Below are positions 36,212-47,946 of a DNA stretch of 64,000 nt, in pieces. The stretch spans positions 194,750,501 to 194,814,500 of the forward strand of contig CM075669.1 of assembly GCA_037962975.1 (NCBI GenBank). The letters run 5' to 3'. The position numbers and the translations under genes are program-made. The notes beneath the pieces were generated by a model, which ran no database searches, was not told the origin of the DNA, and worked only from the letters and a program-made list of their open reading frames with translations. Every line of letters begins with the position of its first letter. Positions within the stretch are counted from its first letter, which is position 1. This stretch comes from Clitoria ternatea. Lineage: Eukaryota > Streptophyta > Magnoliopsida > Fabales > Fabaceae.

Positions 36212-37080
36212 AATCAAAAGTTAAAACAGAGTACATAGTACTTTTGTTTTTGTTTTAAATAATGAAAATGGTGTGCTTTAGAAAAAGAATGTCACATTTT
36301 AAGAAGGGAATTGTGCAATACCTTTGTTTTTTGTTTTTAAATTTTGTGAAAGATATTTACTCTATAAGAGAATAAATAAGCAGGAGCTATAACTTAAGTT
36401 GTCATTGTTACTCCAAGTTTCTCTCCTTTAAAAGAAATAAAAAATTAATTTCAAGTAACTAGGGTAAGGTGGAGATATATTCCATTTCGATATTCTTAAT
36501 GGGTTAAACCAAATGAAGCGGAAATGCTGTTTTTTAAAGATTTGAAGTTTTGTGTCATTTCAAGAAACGTCATGGGGATTTTTGTTAATTACCCTTAAAT
36601 TTATAAATAAACCACCCTTTTCTGCTAATTATGAACACAATTAAGAAAAATAGTCATTTAAAACTACTCACAATATACAATAATTCGTCTCTTACATGTA
36701 TAAAAAAACAAAGTGAACTTTCCTTTATTGTACTAACAAGGAATTGAGTATGAACGAAAATGAGGCCAAAATTTGATATCTCGGGATTTTTTCTGACTTC
36801 GACACTATCACCCTGAATCCAACTCCAATGAGAGTGAAACTAATGAGAAAAACAAGGTCAAAATTTCTGTTCCAAGCATGAAGTATCAGGATTGGACTCA
36901 TGTAGAAGGGGGATTTGTGTTTGTGACAAGTGATGCATGCAAACTTGATTAATCGTGTTCACATGAATCTCAAAGCTTGTTAGATGTATGTGATTTTTGT
37001 TTCAATTCCAACAAATGTGGTTTACACACTATGTAATGCTAATCCAAATAGGTTATTGCATGGAAATAGACCTACAACCT
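35346..37080. other. Unassigned AT-rich stretch with a promoter-like start
   Basis: A TATA-like CTATATAAG near 35378 is followed by pyrimidine-rich sequence (TCTCTATCCCTACCCCCACT near 35461), which looks like a promoter and leader, but no convincing open frame follows. The rest is AT-rich with no recognised repeat apart from the microsatellite at 36177. Confidence 0.4.
36177..36211. repeat. AT dinucleotide microsatellite
   Basis: An (AT)n run of about 35 bases with one GT interruption. Confidence 0.9.
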
Positions 37081-37084
37081 CTCA

Positions 37085-37394
37085 CTTAGATTCTAAAAGG
37101 TCAAATGTAAGCTCCAACAGATATTGCAGCAAATCTTTCTTCTTTGACTCATTTTCACCGTTCCCTGCCACATTCAGTCGCTCCTCAATGGCAGGATCAA
37201 AAAGCCTATCAATCCACTGGGAGACCTTTTTTTGTTTCTCCCTCAATTCCCTGCAAATCTAACCAGGCTTGTCCAGGGAAAAGATCCGAAATATTTGGTG
37301 TACCGATTAACACAATGAGTTCCGACACCAGCCTGGCAAATATGGTATCTTGACCATGTGGCACAAAATGAACTAAGTAGCATCTTAGAGCCAT
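37085..37394 (-). pseudogene. Cytochrome P450 fragment (A-type, CYP76/CYP706-like)
   Basis: On the minus strand the segment reads LVSELIVLIGTPNISDLFPG, then AWLDLQGIEGE, and after a one-base shift at a run of seven A (about 37229-37235) QWIDRLFDPAIEERLNV and KKDLLQYLLEL. PNISD(L/F)FPxLxxxDLQGI is a hallmark of plant CYP76/CYP706-type P450s, in the region between helices F and G, and the following (D/E)FLQxLL segment also fits. About 100 of some 500 residues are present; the haem-binding loop, the I-helix and the N-terminal anchor are absent. It is a relic of a host gene or a captured gene piece, not a working enzyme. Confidence 0.68.
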
Positions 37395-38305
37395 TTGGTT
37401 AAAAGTTACATAAGCGAGGTTGAGAAAATTTTTATAAACGGTATTTTCTAAATGAGGTTTGTGTTTGAATGAGAGTGTTGGAAAAGTAAGTTAGAAAATA
37501 ATGATTATGTTTGATTGATAGAAAATTAAGTAGAATTAAATTTGGAAAATAATAATTTAAGGTAAAATTACCAAAAAGATAATAGTTTTTAACATATGTA
37601 ATGTGTGTGTATATTTGTATATATTAATACTATATATATAAATTAAAAGTTACACATATTAAATATAATTATAGATATTAAAAAAATAAATTAATATATT
37701 ATTAACTAATAATTTTATTTTATTAGTTTTTATATATTATATATTATTTTTATAATTATATATTATTCACTAATAAAAATGAAGATTTACTACAAGCACA
37801 CACTAGTGAAAAAGTGAAGAACTTAAAAAATATTTGATGTGTAAAAGTGTCATAGCATCTTGAATATGGACACCAACAAAATTGTTTCGAATGTACTACT
37901 TATCAATTATCATATCATACTCCATGTCACCATTCTTCAAATACCCATATCAATCTACAACTTTTGAAGCTGAGACTTTGGAGCATTTTCTTTTAACAAG
38001 TAGGACCAGTAACTAGCTTGAGGGAGTGCACTCATAACCAAAATAAAGTCAGAACTATTTGGTTGGTTTATGTTTCTTGCACTGAATTCTTAACTTTTGC
38101 ACCATGTTCTACTTATAATCATTGGTTACTTTTTCCATACAGTTTTCTTTTCGAACATTTCTTGTGTGAGCATCATTTGAAAGTTGAGATTTAGTTCCAG
38201 CTTTAAGCTCATTTCATTATCCTTGAAATTGAATGAGATTTCCTGCTACATTTTTGGCTAGGATTTGGCTCCTATAAATTGTAAAAATGCATTTTAGAGG
38301 ATATA
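37395..38305. other. Unassigned AT-rich stretch
   Basis: Very AT-rich from 37560 to 37790, otherwise ordinary. No open frame, LTR end or further P450 segment was recognised. Confidence 0.5.
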
Positions 38306-38553
38306 TGTTGGGCCTTAACAGACTAGACCCAATCGAACAAAAAAAACTCCAGTTTGATTTAAAGATTATGAGCAATTTTTATTTATTTTATTATGAACTA
38401 TTGCCAAGTGTAAGGCTTTGATTTTTCTTTTACCTTTTATTTTGGTTATTTAAGTCGTCTTTTCCCTTCTGAAAGGGAGGAATGAAGTGATAATTTCTTT
38501 CTTATTTTGCCTTAGTCTATTAGTAGTTCCTCCTTAACCCTAGCAGCCTATCA
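38306..38553 (+). repeat. Probable short 5' LTR of element F
   Basis: The stretch from TGTTGGGCC to CCTATCA precedes the F gag start by 27 bases and contains TTATTTAAGTCG as a possible TATA region. A length near 250 bp fits Reina-type elements. No second copy is seen in the window, so the ends are a guess. Confidence 0.45.
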
Positions 38554-38580
38554 ATTTTGGTGCATTCATTTCCCTACTCC

Positions 38581-39214
38581 ATGCCTCCCAAGCCTACCAC
38601 ATCCAAGGATATGGAAGAAGCCCTTCAAATCCTGACTGAAAGAATGTGTTCTCTCCATACCCAGCTACAAGATCATCTAGGGTCTCTATATGCCTAGCTT
38701 GAGAGCCAACAACAGCTCAACAATTCACGTCACTATAGTTTGGAGGAAAAGCTTGATGCTCATTTGGAATCTCTTGCTGCCCTAAGGGGTCAACTTGCAA
38801 GTAGCATTTCATTTCAACCAAAAGACTCTATTCCTTTTTCCTCAGGTTTTCCCTATTCTTTTACCACTAGCTCCCATACTACCACTGTTTTACTAGGAAC
38901 CCCGATACCTTCTATTTCAGTCACCCATACCACTATTGTCCCTATACCCCTCTCTACCCAAGTCCTTCAATTTGGTCATTTACCTCTATCCCATTCCCAT
39001 CTTATACCTTCCTTAACTAACACCTACATCTCTAGCCTACCCTCTATTCCCACTCCTTATCTCCCTACAGCTTAAGGCCTCCATATCCCCTCATTTTCAC
39101 CCTTCACCCTCATCCCTAGTTAGACACCAGACCCCCCCAAAGTTAACCTTATTCCTTTTAATGGTACTGACCCACTTGATTGGCTTTTTCAAGCTGAACA
39201 TTTCCTCCTAAGGA
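38581..39214 (+). pseudogene. Element F (Reina-like Ty3/gypsy) gag, first part
   Basis: ATG at 38581 starts a frame with stops at 38695 (TAG), 39073 (TAA) and 39121 (TAG). After a Ser/Thr/Pro-rich segment it reaches IPFNGTDPLDWLFQAEHF, the start of the Retrotrans_gag domain of Reina-type chromoviruses. An E-family copia LTR (39215) then interrupts it. The domain continues at 40425 and again at 51067. Confidence 0.82.
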
Positions 39215-40424
39215 ATTTCATTAAGATAATTTGGACCATACCCCAGTATTAGCACCCTCAAATTTCTTAATATCATACATTAAGAATTTTTGTTAGTAAG
39301 TGAAGTCTGTACATCTTATAACTAATTTGTGTGCCTAAGTGTTTCAGGATACAAGTCTTACACCATGAAACAAAGGGGGAATACCAGCATTCTAAAAGTC
39401 TGGTAGGATAACCAAAAGTCTGGTAGAAGTATCCTGCTGAAGATCAAAGAACGCAAGGAACAAAATCAAGCTCAACAGTAAATGTCAGCGTACTTACCTT
39501 TACGCATAATCAGAGAAAACTGAGCACATTCAGAAATAATGTCAGTGTATCTCAGAAAGCCTTTTAGCGTTGCCTTCTAATCTTTCGCTCAATCAAGATA
39601 TAAAATAAGAATGACTTTATGCATCAGAGATGCATGAGAAACCAATTCTATGAAAGAACTGAAGAAGCCTACTACCAGACCCCTGAACCTGCTTCAACAC
39701 CTAAGGTCTGGTACCTGAAAGCTTAAGGCAAACTCATTCACAGGATTTCCAATAACTGTATCTCCTTTCAAGAAGCTGCAATGGTCATTTCTCCAATAGC
39801 TATATATATATATATCAAGTAAGATTGAACTTAAGATATATAGAGAACTTACGAGCTATCATCAAACAATTCTCTCTTGAGTTAAATTCTCTTTGTGTTC
39901 ATTCTTCTCTTGTAGACAGAGACCTTATTTGTTTGCTGTGCCTCTAGTAGACCTTGGTCTCGTGTAATAACTTAGTGTACAATTTCATTTATATATCTAT
40001 TATACACTAAGTTCTGTAAGTTACTCTTTCTTTCACAAACAAATTGCATAGTCTGGTGTTTGGTTAGTGTGGGAAACACTATTGGCCTGAAGAGGCTTTA
40101 GAAAAAATACTTAGGTTTGAGCCAAAAGTGGCTCATTAAAAGAATACTTGGGTTTAAGCCAGGAGTAGCTGGAGTCAAGAATACTTGTGGCATTGGTCTA
40201 GTGCTATTATTGTAAAGGAGCTTTTATAATAGTGGAAATCCTTCAAGTTAGAAGGGACTTGACGTAGCTTCTTTATTGGAAGTGAACCAGTATAAACTCT
40301 CTGTGTTAATCTTTCCTTATTACTCTTTTGCATCATCTAATTACAAGTTTTATTTGGTTTGAATTTCCGCTAAAGAGTCTGTGACTTATTCGACCCCCCT
40401 TCTAAGTCAGACTCTAAACCATCA
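39215..40424 (+). repeat. E3: copia LTR of the E2 family, plus orientation, 5' end truncated
   Basis: The sequence is the reverse complement of the LTRs at 40594-41883 and 49757-51061, matching from TTGGACCATACCCC through CTAAAAGTCTGGTAG to the end GACTCTAAACCATCA. The first 20-25 bases of the family, including the TG end, are not recognisable. No coding region is attached; it is a solo or truncated LTR in the gag gene of F. Confidence 0.8.
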
Positions 40425-40588
40425 CCTAGTTTACTAGATTCCCATAGATCAACGTATCTCTTGAACTGCCTTTTATATTTAAGGGGATGGTTTTAGCTAG
40501 CTTAAATGGATGTACCAAAATAACCAGCTCACTAATTAGTACTCTTTTACTAGGGTTCTTGCTCTCTGCTTTGGCCCTTCAACATATG
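40425..40588 (+). pseudogene. Element F gag, middle part between two insertions
   Basis: Between E3 and E2 the gag frame reads IPIDQRIS and, with frameshifts, a WMYQNNQLT-like stretch, consistent with the middle of the Retrotrans_gag domain. Confidence 0.7.
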
Positions 40589-40593
40589 TTAAC
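40589..40593. other. Target-site duplication TTAAC, left of E2
   Basis: TTAAC matches 51062-51066. Confidence 0.85.
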
Positions 40594-41883
40594 TAATGGT
40601 TTAGAGTCAGACTTAGAAGGGGGTTGAATAAGTCACAGTCTCTTTTTATGAAAAATATGAACCAAATAATACAAGTAATCAAGGAGATAGAAAGATAGAA
40701 GAAATCAACACAGAGAGTTTATACTGGTTAACTTCCAACATAGAAGCTACGTCCAGTCCCTTCTAACTTGAAGGATTTTCACTATTGTAAAATCTCCTTT
40801 ACAACAATAGTACTAGACCTGTGCCATAAGTATTCTTGACTCCAGCTACTTCTGGCTTAACTAAAGTATTCCTTCAACAAGCCACTCCTGGCTCAACCCA
40901 AGTATTCTTTCGAAAGCCTCTTCAGGCTAACATTGTTTCCCACATAAACTAGTTTTGGTAACTCACCAGACTTTTACAAGGTGTATGACTGAATGAAAAG
41001 TATTTTACAGAACTTAGCGTATAAGAGATAAACAATTTAAGTTGTACACTAAGTTTTGACACAAGACCAGGGTTTGCTAGAAGCAGAACAAAAATAATGG
41101 GGGTCTTTGTCTTTACAAGAAATGAATGAATAATAATAGAATTTAAAACTTGAAAGAGATTGAATAAGAGCTCGAAAAATTCTTTATGTATATCTATTCT
41201 ATGTTTGATGTGCAATCTTCCTTGGTTTTTATAGAAGCTAGAGGATATGACTGTTACTGCTTCTTGAAAGGAGATATAGACATTAGAAATCCTTTGAGGG
41301 AATTTTGCCTTAAGCTTCTTATTACCAGACCTTGAGGATGAAATGAACTGAAGGGGGCTGATGCAAAACTTCTTCAATTTTTTAATGAAAAAGGTTTCTC
41401 ATGCATTCCCATGCACAAAATTCTCGATTGAGCGTCAAGTAGGATGTCAAAGCTTTTTGAAGTGACTTAATCTCTGAACTTGATCAGTGCACAGAGGTAG
41501 GTACGCTGAGGGTTGCTGCTTATTTTGATCTTGTTTCTTGTGTTCTTTGATGATAAGCACGTGAATATGATAAGAGCATGAATCCCAATACATCACTTAA
41601 ATAGAATTTAGGAACGTTAAGAATGGTTCTTCGATTAGAATGCTTCTATCAAACTTTTGATAGTCTGCCAGACTTTTAGAATGTTGATACTCCCCCTTTG
41701 TTTTCATAGCCTAAGACTTGTATCTTAAAAATACTTAGGCACACAAATACGTTATAAACAGTACAAACTTTACTTCCAAGCAAAAATACTTGATGAGCGA
41801 TATTGACAAATTCAGGGATATAAAGTCTGGAGTCTGGTCCAATAAGACTTAAAATTCTTTTCCATCTAGACTTTTTCTCAATA
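40594..41883 (-). repeat. E2 3' LTR (about 1290 bp)
   Basis: On the plus strand it starts TAATGGTTTAGAGTCAG (the terminal dinucleotide is mutated from TG) and ends TTTCTCAATA (mutated from CA). A polypurine tract, ATGAGGGGAGAT on the minus strand, lies at 41884-41895; another G-rich tract is at 42127-42139. Confidence 0.88.
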
Positions 41884-42348
41884 ATCTCCCCTCATTTGTT
41901 GATAATAAACACAAAGTCTTTTTTCATAAATAAAGTCTGTAATACAGGGAGTAATAAAGTATCTATGTAACAAGTGTTATATCAAAATTCAGCAATTTGT
42001 AGAGACAGATAGAAATAGGATGATTCTTCATTAACCAAAAAGATAATGCATATTATTTCATTGAATCAAAAGCAATAATGCATTCTTTATACAAGGAATT
42101 ACTTCACATAAAAGACTTGTAAATCCTCTCCCCTTTTGTAATCAACAAAAGAAGGGACATCACCGAGACTTAAAAAGCAAATCACGAGTACTAGATGAAC
42201 TAAAAAGGGTTGAAGCAGCAGAAGAGACAACAATGAAAAACCGAGTCTGAAAAATAAAAAGAAAGGGTGAATGAAAAGTAATTAAGGAAGGCAGATATTG
42301 AAAAATAGGATTGAAGAAAGAGGAGGTATAAGAACATGAGCGTTCTTC

Positions 42349-44558
42349 TTAAACTGTCCAAAGATAATGGCACCAAATAACATCAGCATGAGCTTCAGTC
42401 GGTTTAGGAGCAGTCCAAAGACTCTTAAGAGTGGCGGCTGAAAGCTGCTTAGGCTGATAAGGACCCTTGTAGTGAGGCTTGTACTTCGAAGGCATGGGCT
42501 TCTTCAATCTGCTCAGAGAAATCCATTTGGAAGATGGTGGTCTGTGGGGCACAACAAATAAAATCTTCTTCTAAGGAGTAACAACAAGACAATTCTTGAT
42601 AGACACATCATCCAGAGAGACAAAACCATGTTTCAAGTCTCTAGCAACAGAAGCTTGTTCAGCTTGAAGCATATAAAACATTCCAAGATCATCATTTGAG
42701 AACATGTCTGGGTAGTCTAGAAGCCTTTCTATGGGAAGATGATGATAGTATTTGAGGGCAGAGGGCATGATGTGAAGTTTGCGAGGGTTAAAGTCAGGGT
42801 TACAAACAATAACATGGTTATAAGGATTGGTGTAGCCAGGATCAGTAGGGTTAAGAACAGGTTTATAGAATACTTAGGAAGGGTAGGGTAAGGTGTATAA
42901 AGAGGGGGAAGTCTGAACTTGTGGATAATAGTAGAGATAGCAGGACAGGGAACAATGGCTAAGGAAGACGGGGTCTGGGGTAAAGAGGGAGGTATAATAG
43001 TGAGAGGAAGAGGCTGAGGGGAGGGAGGGAGCAAAGAGGGTTCAGAGTCAATGGAGGGTAAAGGGTCAGACATTGTTCTCTTGGAGCTTCTTACAGGAGA
43101 GGCTAATCTCTTTCTCTTAAGAGAGGCTTTGAAGGCGTTAACATCACTTCTGTATAGGCTAACAGTGGTGTAAAACTGATTTAGCCAATCAAGATAGCCC
43201 CAATTGTGAACTTCAGAAACTGGATTATTCTTTAAGTAGCCACGAATAAATATAAGAAAATGGGTGTACATAGGGTATCCACCACACTATTCGAGTATCA
43301 TGGTTTTCGGCCATAATACACTGATATTTATCTCGAAACTCATAAATTTACCACTCCAGGTTAAGGTGTTCCAACCTGCAACAAAAATATTTGGATGTAG
43401 AGATGTTAAGACAGAAATGAACAATTCAAATATTTCATCACCGGTTAACTTCTTCAGATGAGGTATAAAAAAGGGATGAAATTGAGGAGGTGAAGGGGTC
43501 CGTTGAGCTTTTGAGGAAGCAGCAACCTTGACGACTTTTTTAGAACTAAACTTCTTCTTTGTAGAACGGCGTTAAATTTGACCAATAAGGAGATGGTCAT
43601 CAGAGTCTGAGGATTCCTTGATTCATGTAGAAACAGGGTGCGAGGGAGGGTCTGATGCTTGAATAGGAAAGGAAGGAGGGATCACCTGACATGGTTCTGC
43701 CTTAAGAGGAGAGTCTGATTCATTAGACATATCAAGAACCAATTTCCTGACCTTCTTAATGGAACAAGAGCTTTGAGAAAGCTTAGGAGCAGAACCAGAC
43801 TTCTTCTTCTTGGTTGGAGCAGATTTTTTCTTCTTAGGAAGGGGCGGAGAAGTACCTTGAGGCTGATCCATGAGAGGAGAGAAAGTAGGCAACTTAATGA
43901 CCACAGGGAAAGGAGTGATCAAATTGTTGACAGTGCCAGTTTGCATATTTTTGAGTGCGAACACCTTCATGAGAACTGCAGGATATAGAATCTTATTTTA
44001 CTTCTTGCCAAAAGAGGAGATTAGATACGTCATAATCACATTAGGCAAACTAACCTTCTTTTTTGTAAGAATATGATACATGCAGAATCTGTCTAGCTTG
44101 CTCATTGTATCTTTTGCACCCTTCCTAGGGCAAAAGACTTATTTCATAACAAGATACAACATCTTGACTTTCAGAAGAAGAGACCCAAAGACTGGCTTGG
44201 TGGGTCACTCAATTCCATAGAGCATTTGGTTAATCTCTAGAGAGGACAAAACATTATACTCGAAGTCTTCAGCAAAAACTTCACCGTCATTAGGACAACC
44301 TGTAATAGTTACGATAACATCCTTAGAAATCTCAGTGGTTTTTACTTGAAACTTCCCTAGAACAATAAACTAAGATTTATCCACGGAGACCGTCCTCCAA
44401 AAATTAAGAACCAGAGATGGAGAGTAGGGTTCTTGATTGTGACAGAACTTTGTCCATCCTATCCCATTAATCTTAGCAGAGATGTCACAGCCATCAAGTT
44501 TGTGCTACCTTAGGTTGAACACCAAAGACTCAACGATGTCAGATACTTTGAATGCCAT
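42349..44558 (-). pseudogene. E2 extra reading frame after pol (env-like position)
   Basis: ATG at 44558 (MAFKVSDIVESLVF) starts a frame that stays in register to a stop at 43623, with five internal stops (TAG, TAG, TGA, TAA, TAA), each one transition from a Gln or Trp codon. It includes FWRTVSVDKS, TEISKDVIVTITGCPNDGEV, a YHILTKKK segment and a long Lys/Ser/Pro-rich C-part (PKKKKSAPTKKKKS, resembling a nuclear signal). Further open pieces at 43271-42729 (Pro-rich; VHNWGYLDWLNQFYTTV), 42768-42571 and 42552-42349 may be its continuation in other frames. SIRE-type elements are known to carry an env-position ORF here. No signal peptide or clear transmembrane fusion protein layout was seen, so the name env-like refers to place only. 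Confidence 0.65.
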
Positions 44559-44929
44559 TTCTCAGTTGGATAGGGAAGAAGAAAGCATTTTAGAAATAGA
44601 GAGTGAAAGAAGTTTTTTGAAGAGAGTTTGAAGAGGTAAGAGAAAGGTTTAGAAAAAAGGGTGGGACAAATGCAAGTGAAGAGACATAAATATATAGGAT
44701 TAAAACTGACCACTAAAGTGGAGAGAGAAAACATGTTCAGAAAATGGTTACACAAAAAGATGATAATTGTTGCTATGTTGTAAAAAGTGAAAAGAAAATA
44801 ATTTTGAAAAGAAGTCTCTCAAAAAAGTTTAGAAGTCAAGCGTGAAGTCAAATAAGACAAACTGTAACAGACTTTTCATGCAATAGACTTATTAAGTAAT
44901 TATTTTCATATTTAAGTTTTGCTTAATAA

Positions 44930-45539
44930 AAGCAAACCTGGCCTCTGCCAGAGGCCTAGTTAAGATGTCTGCCTACTAATGGTCTGTGTCCATAAATTTT
45001 AAGTCCAGAGTTCCTTTTTGTACGTAGTCACGAATGAAGTGATACTTTACTTTAATGTATTTTGCTTTGGAGTGCTGAATGGGATTCTTGGAAAATTTTA
45101 TTGCACTTGTATTGTCACAAAACACTGGAATTTCTCCTTCTTTGATTGAATAATCTTCAAGTTGGTATTTGATCTAAAGAAGTTGAGAGCAACATCCAGC
45201 AGCAGACATGTATTCTGCTTTAACTGTTAAAAATGCAATGGAGTTTTGCTTTTTGCTACTCCAAGAGATTAGACTTCTTCCCAAGAAGTGACATCCACCA
45301 CTTGTGCTTTTTCAATCAACTTTATCTCTTGCAAAGTCTGCATCACAAAATCGAGAGAGAGAAAAAGTCTATTCGTTTATAGAACTGCCTGAGGTTAGTG
45401 GTGCCAACAAGATATCTCAATCCTCTCCAATGCAGATAAATGTGACTCCTTGGGGTCTAATTGATATCTTGCATAATGCAAACACTAAACATTATGTCAG
45501 GTTTGCCTGGATGTAAGATACAAAAGTGAACCAATCATT
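44930..45539 (-). pseudogene. E2 RNase H
   Basis: Recognisable pieces in order are DADFARDKVD (about 45340), STSGGCHFLG, a TVKAEYMSAAGCCSQL-like segment (about 45200) and CDNTSAI (about 45115), the usual copia RNase H landmarks with the catalytic Asp and Glu. Stops and indels interrupt it. Confidence 0.78.
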
Positions 45540-46790
45540 CTTCTATATAAGGTCTGATCTACTGATGTACCAGACTCATAGTCTTAGCATCAACCATTTT
45601 AAACTTTTTTAGTAACTCCTTTGTGTACTTTTGTTGATGGATGAAAATTCCATTACTAGTCTATTGAATTTGCAAGCCTAGGAAGAATTTAAGTTCTTCC
45701 ATCATACTCATTTCAAATTCTGCTTGTATCATTTTGGAAAAATCCTTACATAGACTATCATCAGTAGCACAAAAAACAATGTCATCCATATAAATCTACA
45801 CAATAATAAAGTGTTTCTTAGAGCTTTTTCTGAAGAGAGCTGTGTCAACTTGACCTCTAGTAAAGCCTTTTGAAATAAGGAAGGAACTGAGCCTATCGTA
45901 CTAAGCTCTGGAAGCTTGTTTCAGGCTACATAGTGATTTACTTAATTTGAAAACATGGTTAGGAAGACACACATATTCAAAACCAGGAGGTTGTTCTACA
46001 TAAACTTCTTCTTCAATAAAACCATCCAGAAAAGCACTCTTTACATCCATTTGATATAATGTAATTCCTTTAAAAGTAGCAAATGCAAGAAGTATCCTGA
46101 TATCCTTAAGTCTGGCAAGAGGAGCAAAAGTTTCAGTAAAATCTATACCTTCCTGCTGATTGTAGCCTTGAGCTACTAGTCTGGCTTTGTTCATGATGAC
46201 CTTGCCATCTTCATCAAGCTTGTTTCTGAATATCCATTTAGTTCCAATGATACTTTTATCTTTGGACTTAGGAACAAGTGTCCATACTTTACTTCTCTCA
46301 AATTGATTTAACTCTTCTTGCATAACAATGATCCAATCAGCATCTTTTAAAGCTTCCAGAACATTTTTTGGTTTTAATTCTTAGATAAGAGCGATTGATG
46401 GCTGATTATGAAGGTTGGATCTAGTTTTAACTCCAGCTACCTGATCTCTGATTATGAGATCTGAAGGATGATATGCTTTGAATTTCAAATCCTTTGGCCT
46501 TTCTGGTTCAGAGAGATGATCTTGCTTAGATTTTTTAGGATCTGCTAATTACGGTTGATCATTTGCTGTTATTTGTTCTGTTGGTCGCTCAAGTTCTTGT
46601 TGAGTTCCTACATTATCAGAATCTAGATCTGCCAGTTTCCTGCGAGTCTTTTGAAGATCATCAAATCTTACATGCATAGATTCTTCTATGGTTTGAGTGA
46701 GTGTTAAATACTCTATAAGATTTTTATGTAGTTGAATATCCCACAAATATACCTTTGTCACATTTTGAATGAAATTTTCCAAGATAATCT
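45540..46790 (-). pseudogene. E2 reverse transcriptase
   Basis: After a linker (46782-46549) the RT frame opens at 46323 with EELNQFERSKVWTLVP and IIGTKWIFRNKLDEDG, continues through ARLVAQGYNQQEGIDF and QMDVKSAFLDG, and stops at 45901 after LKQASRA. Beyond the TAG the same region reads the catalytic YMDD in IYMDDIVF (about 45795) and FFLGLQI. Apart from scattered stops the domain is full length. Confidence 0.88.
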
Positions 46791-47449
46791 TTAGTGGTCA
46801 AAATATAACAGGTACATCCGAAAGGATGAAAGTATGAAATGTTTTGGTTTTCTACCTTTCCATAATTCATAAGGAGTCTTATTCAGTATTGGTATGATAA
46901 AAACTCTATTTTGTATATAACAAGAAGTACTTACAGCTTTTGTCCAGAAATATTTAGGAAGATTATTTTCACAAAGCATAGTTCTGGCCATCTCCTACAA
47001 GCATCTGTTTTTCCTTTCCAAAACATAATTTTGTTGTGGTGTTCTTGGTGAGGAAAAACTATGAATTATCCCAGACTCATTGTAGAACTTTTTAAAAATT
47101 TCATTTTCAAAATCTTTGCCATGATCACTTCTTATTGTACCAATACTGTAGCCTTTCTCATTTTGAATTTTCTTATAGAAAATTTTAAATACTTTTAGAC
47201 TCATCCTTGTGGGCTAGGAAGTATACCCATGTCAATCTTGTGAATTCATCAACGATGATGAATCCATTCTTTTTTCCTTCCAGACTTTGTACTATAGAAG
47301 GACTGAATAGATCTAAATACAATAGTTCCAAAGGTCTGGTTGTGGAAACAACATTCTTATATTTAAAAGAAGTTGTGTTGTTTCCCATTTTGGCATGCCT
47401 CACAGAGAAAGGAACTGTTAAAGGAAACTTTTGGTAATCCCTTAACAAG
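46791..47449 (-). pseudogene. E2 integrase core
   Basis: The core shows the first catalytic Asp in ELLYLDLFSPS, then a frameshift near 47190-47200, the second Asp in TIRSDHGKDFEN and the Glu in PQQNYVLERKN. A TAG at 46995 follows KNRCL, then the conserved continuation ARTMLCENNLPKYFW. The domain is complete in order but split into three frames or segments. Confidence 0.85.
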
Positions 47450-47925
47450 ATCCTTTTTGTGAAGTTTTAAAATAAGTTTTAAACTTACACGCCCAAGCTT
47501 TTTGTGCTAGATCTATCTTTCTTCAGAGTTTGAAAACAACATTTTACATTTTGATCATTCAGTTCATTCAAGTCAACCTTATAAAGGTTGTTATGTCTGT
47601 TTGCATTAAAGAGTATGGTTCCATCATGATTGATAATAGTACACTTATCGTTGTCAAAAGAGACTTTGTACCCACTGTCACAAAATTAACTGATGCTCAG
47701 TAGGTTATGTCTCATACCTTTAACAAGAAATACATTTTCAATGACAGGTGAAGGAAGTTTACCCACTTTACCAGACCCAATGATCCTTCCAGTCTGGTTT
47801 CCTCGAAAGGTGACAGATCCACCTTTAAGCTGCTCCAGGTCTAGGAACATAGACCTTCTTCCTGTCATGTGATACGAGCATCCACTGTCCAGATACCATT
47901 GCAGAGTTTTTGTCCTTGTCTTTTA
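47450..47925 (-). pseudogene. E2 protease and GAG-pre-integrase region
   Basis: WYLDSGCSYHMTG near 47905-47860 contains the active-site DSG and the copia-typical CSxHMTG. An open stretch follows to a stop at 47686, ending VKGMRHNLLSIS, a conserved protease-end motif. The segment to 47450 is degenerate and should hold the GAG-pre-integrase zinc region. Confidence 0.82.
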
Positions 47926-47946
47926 GAATATCTACAAAAGGAATAG

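Noticed and set aside
37438..37800. An AT-rich stretch resembling a miniature inverted-repeat transposon.
   Set aside because: I could not find paired terminal inverted repeats or a target duplication.
39208..40429. A possible CCTAA/CCTAG duplication around LTR E3.
   Set aside because: The left end of E3 is truncated and one base differs, so the match is not reliable; I kept E3 as a truncated LTR without a TSD.
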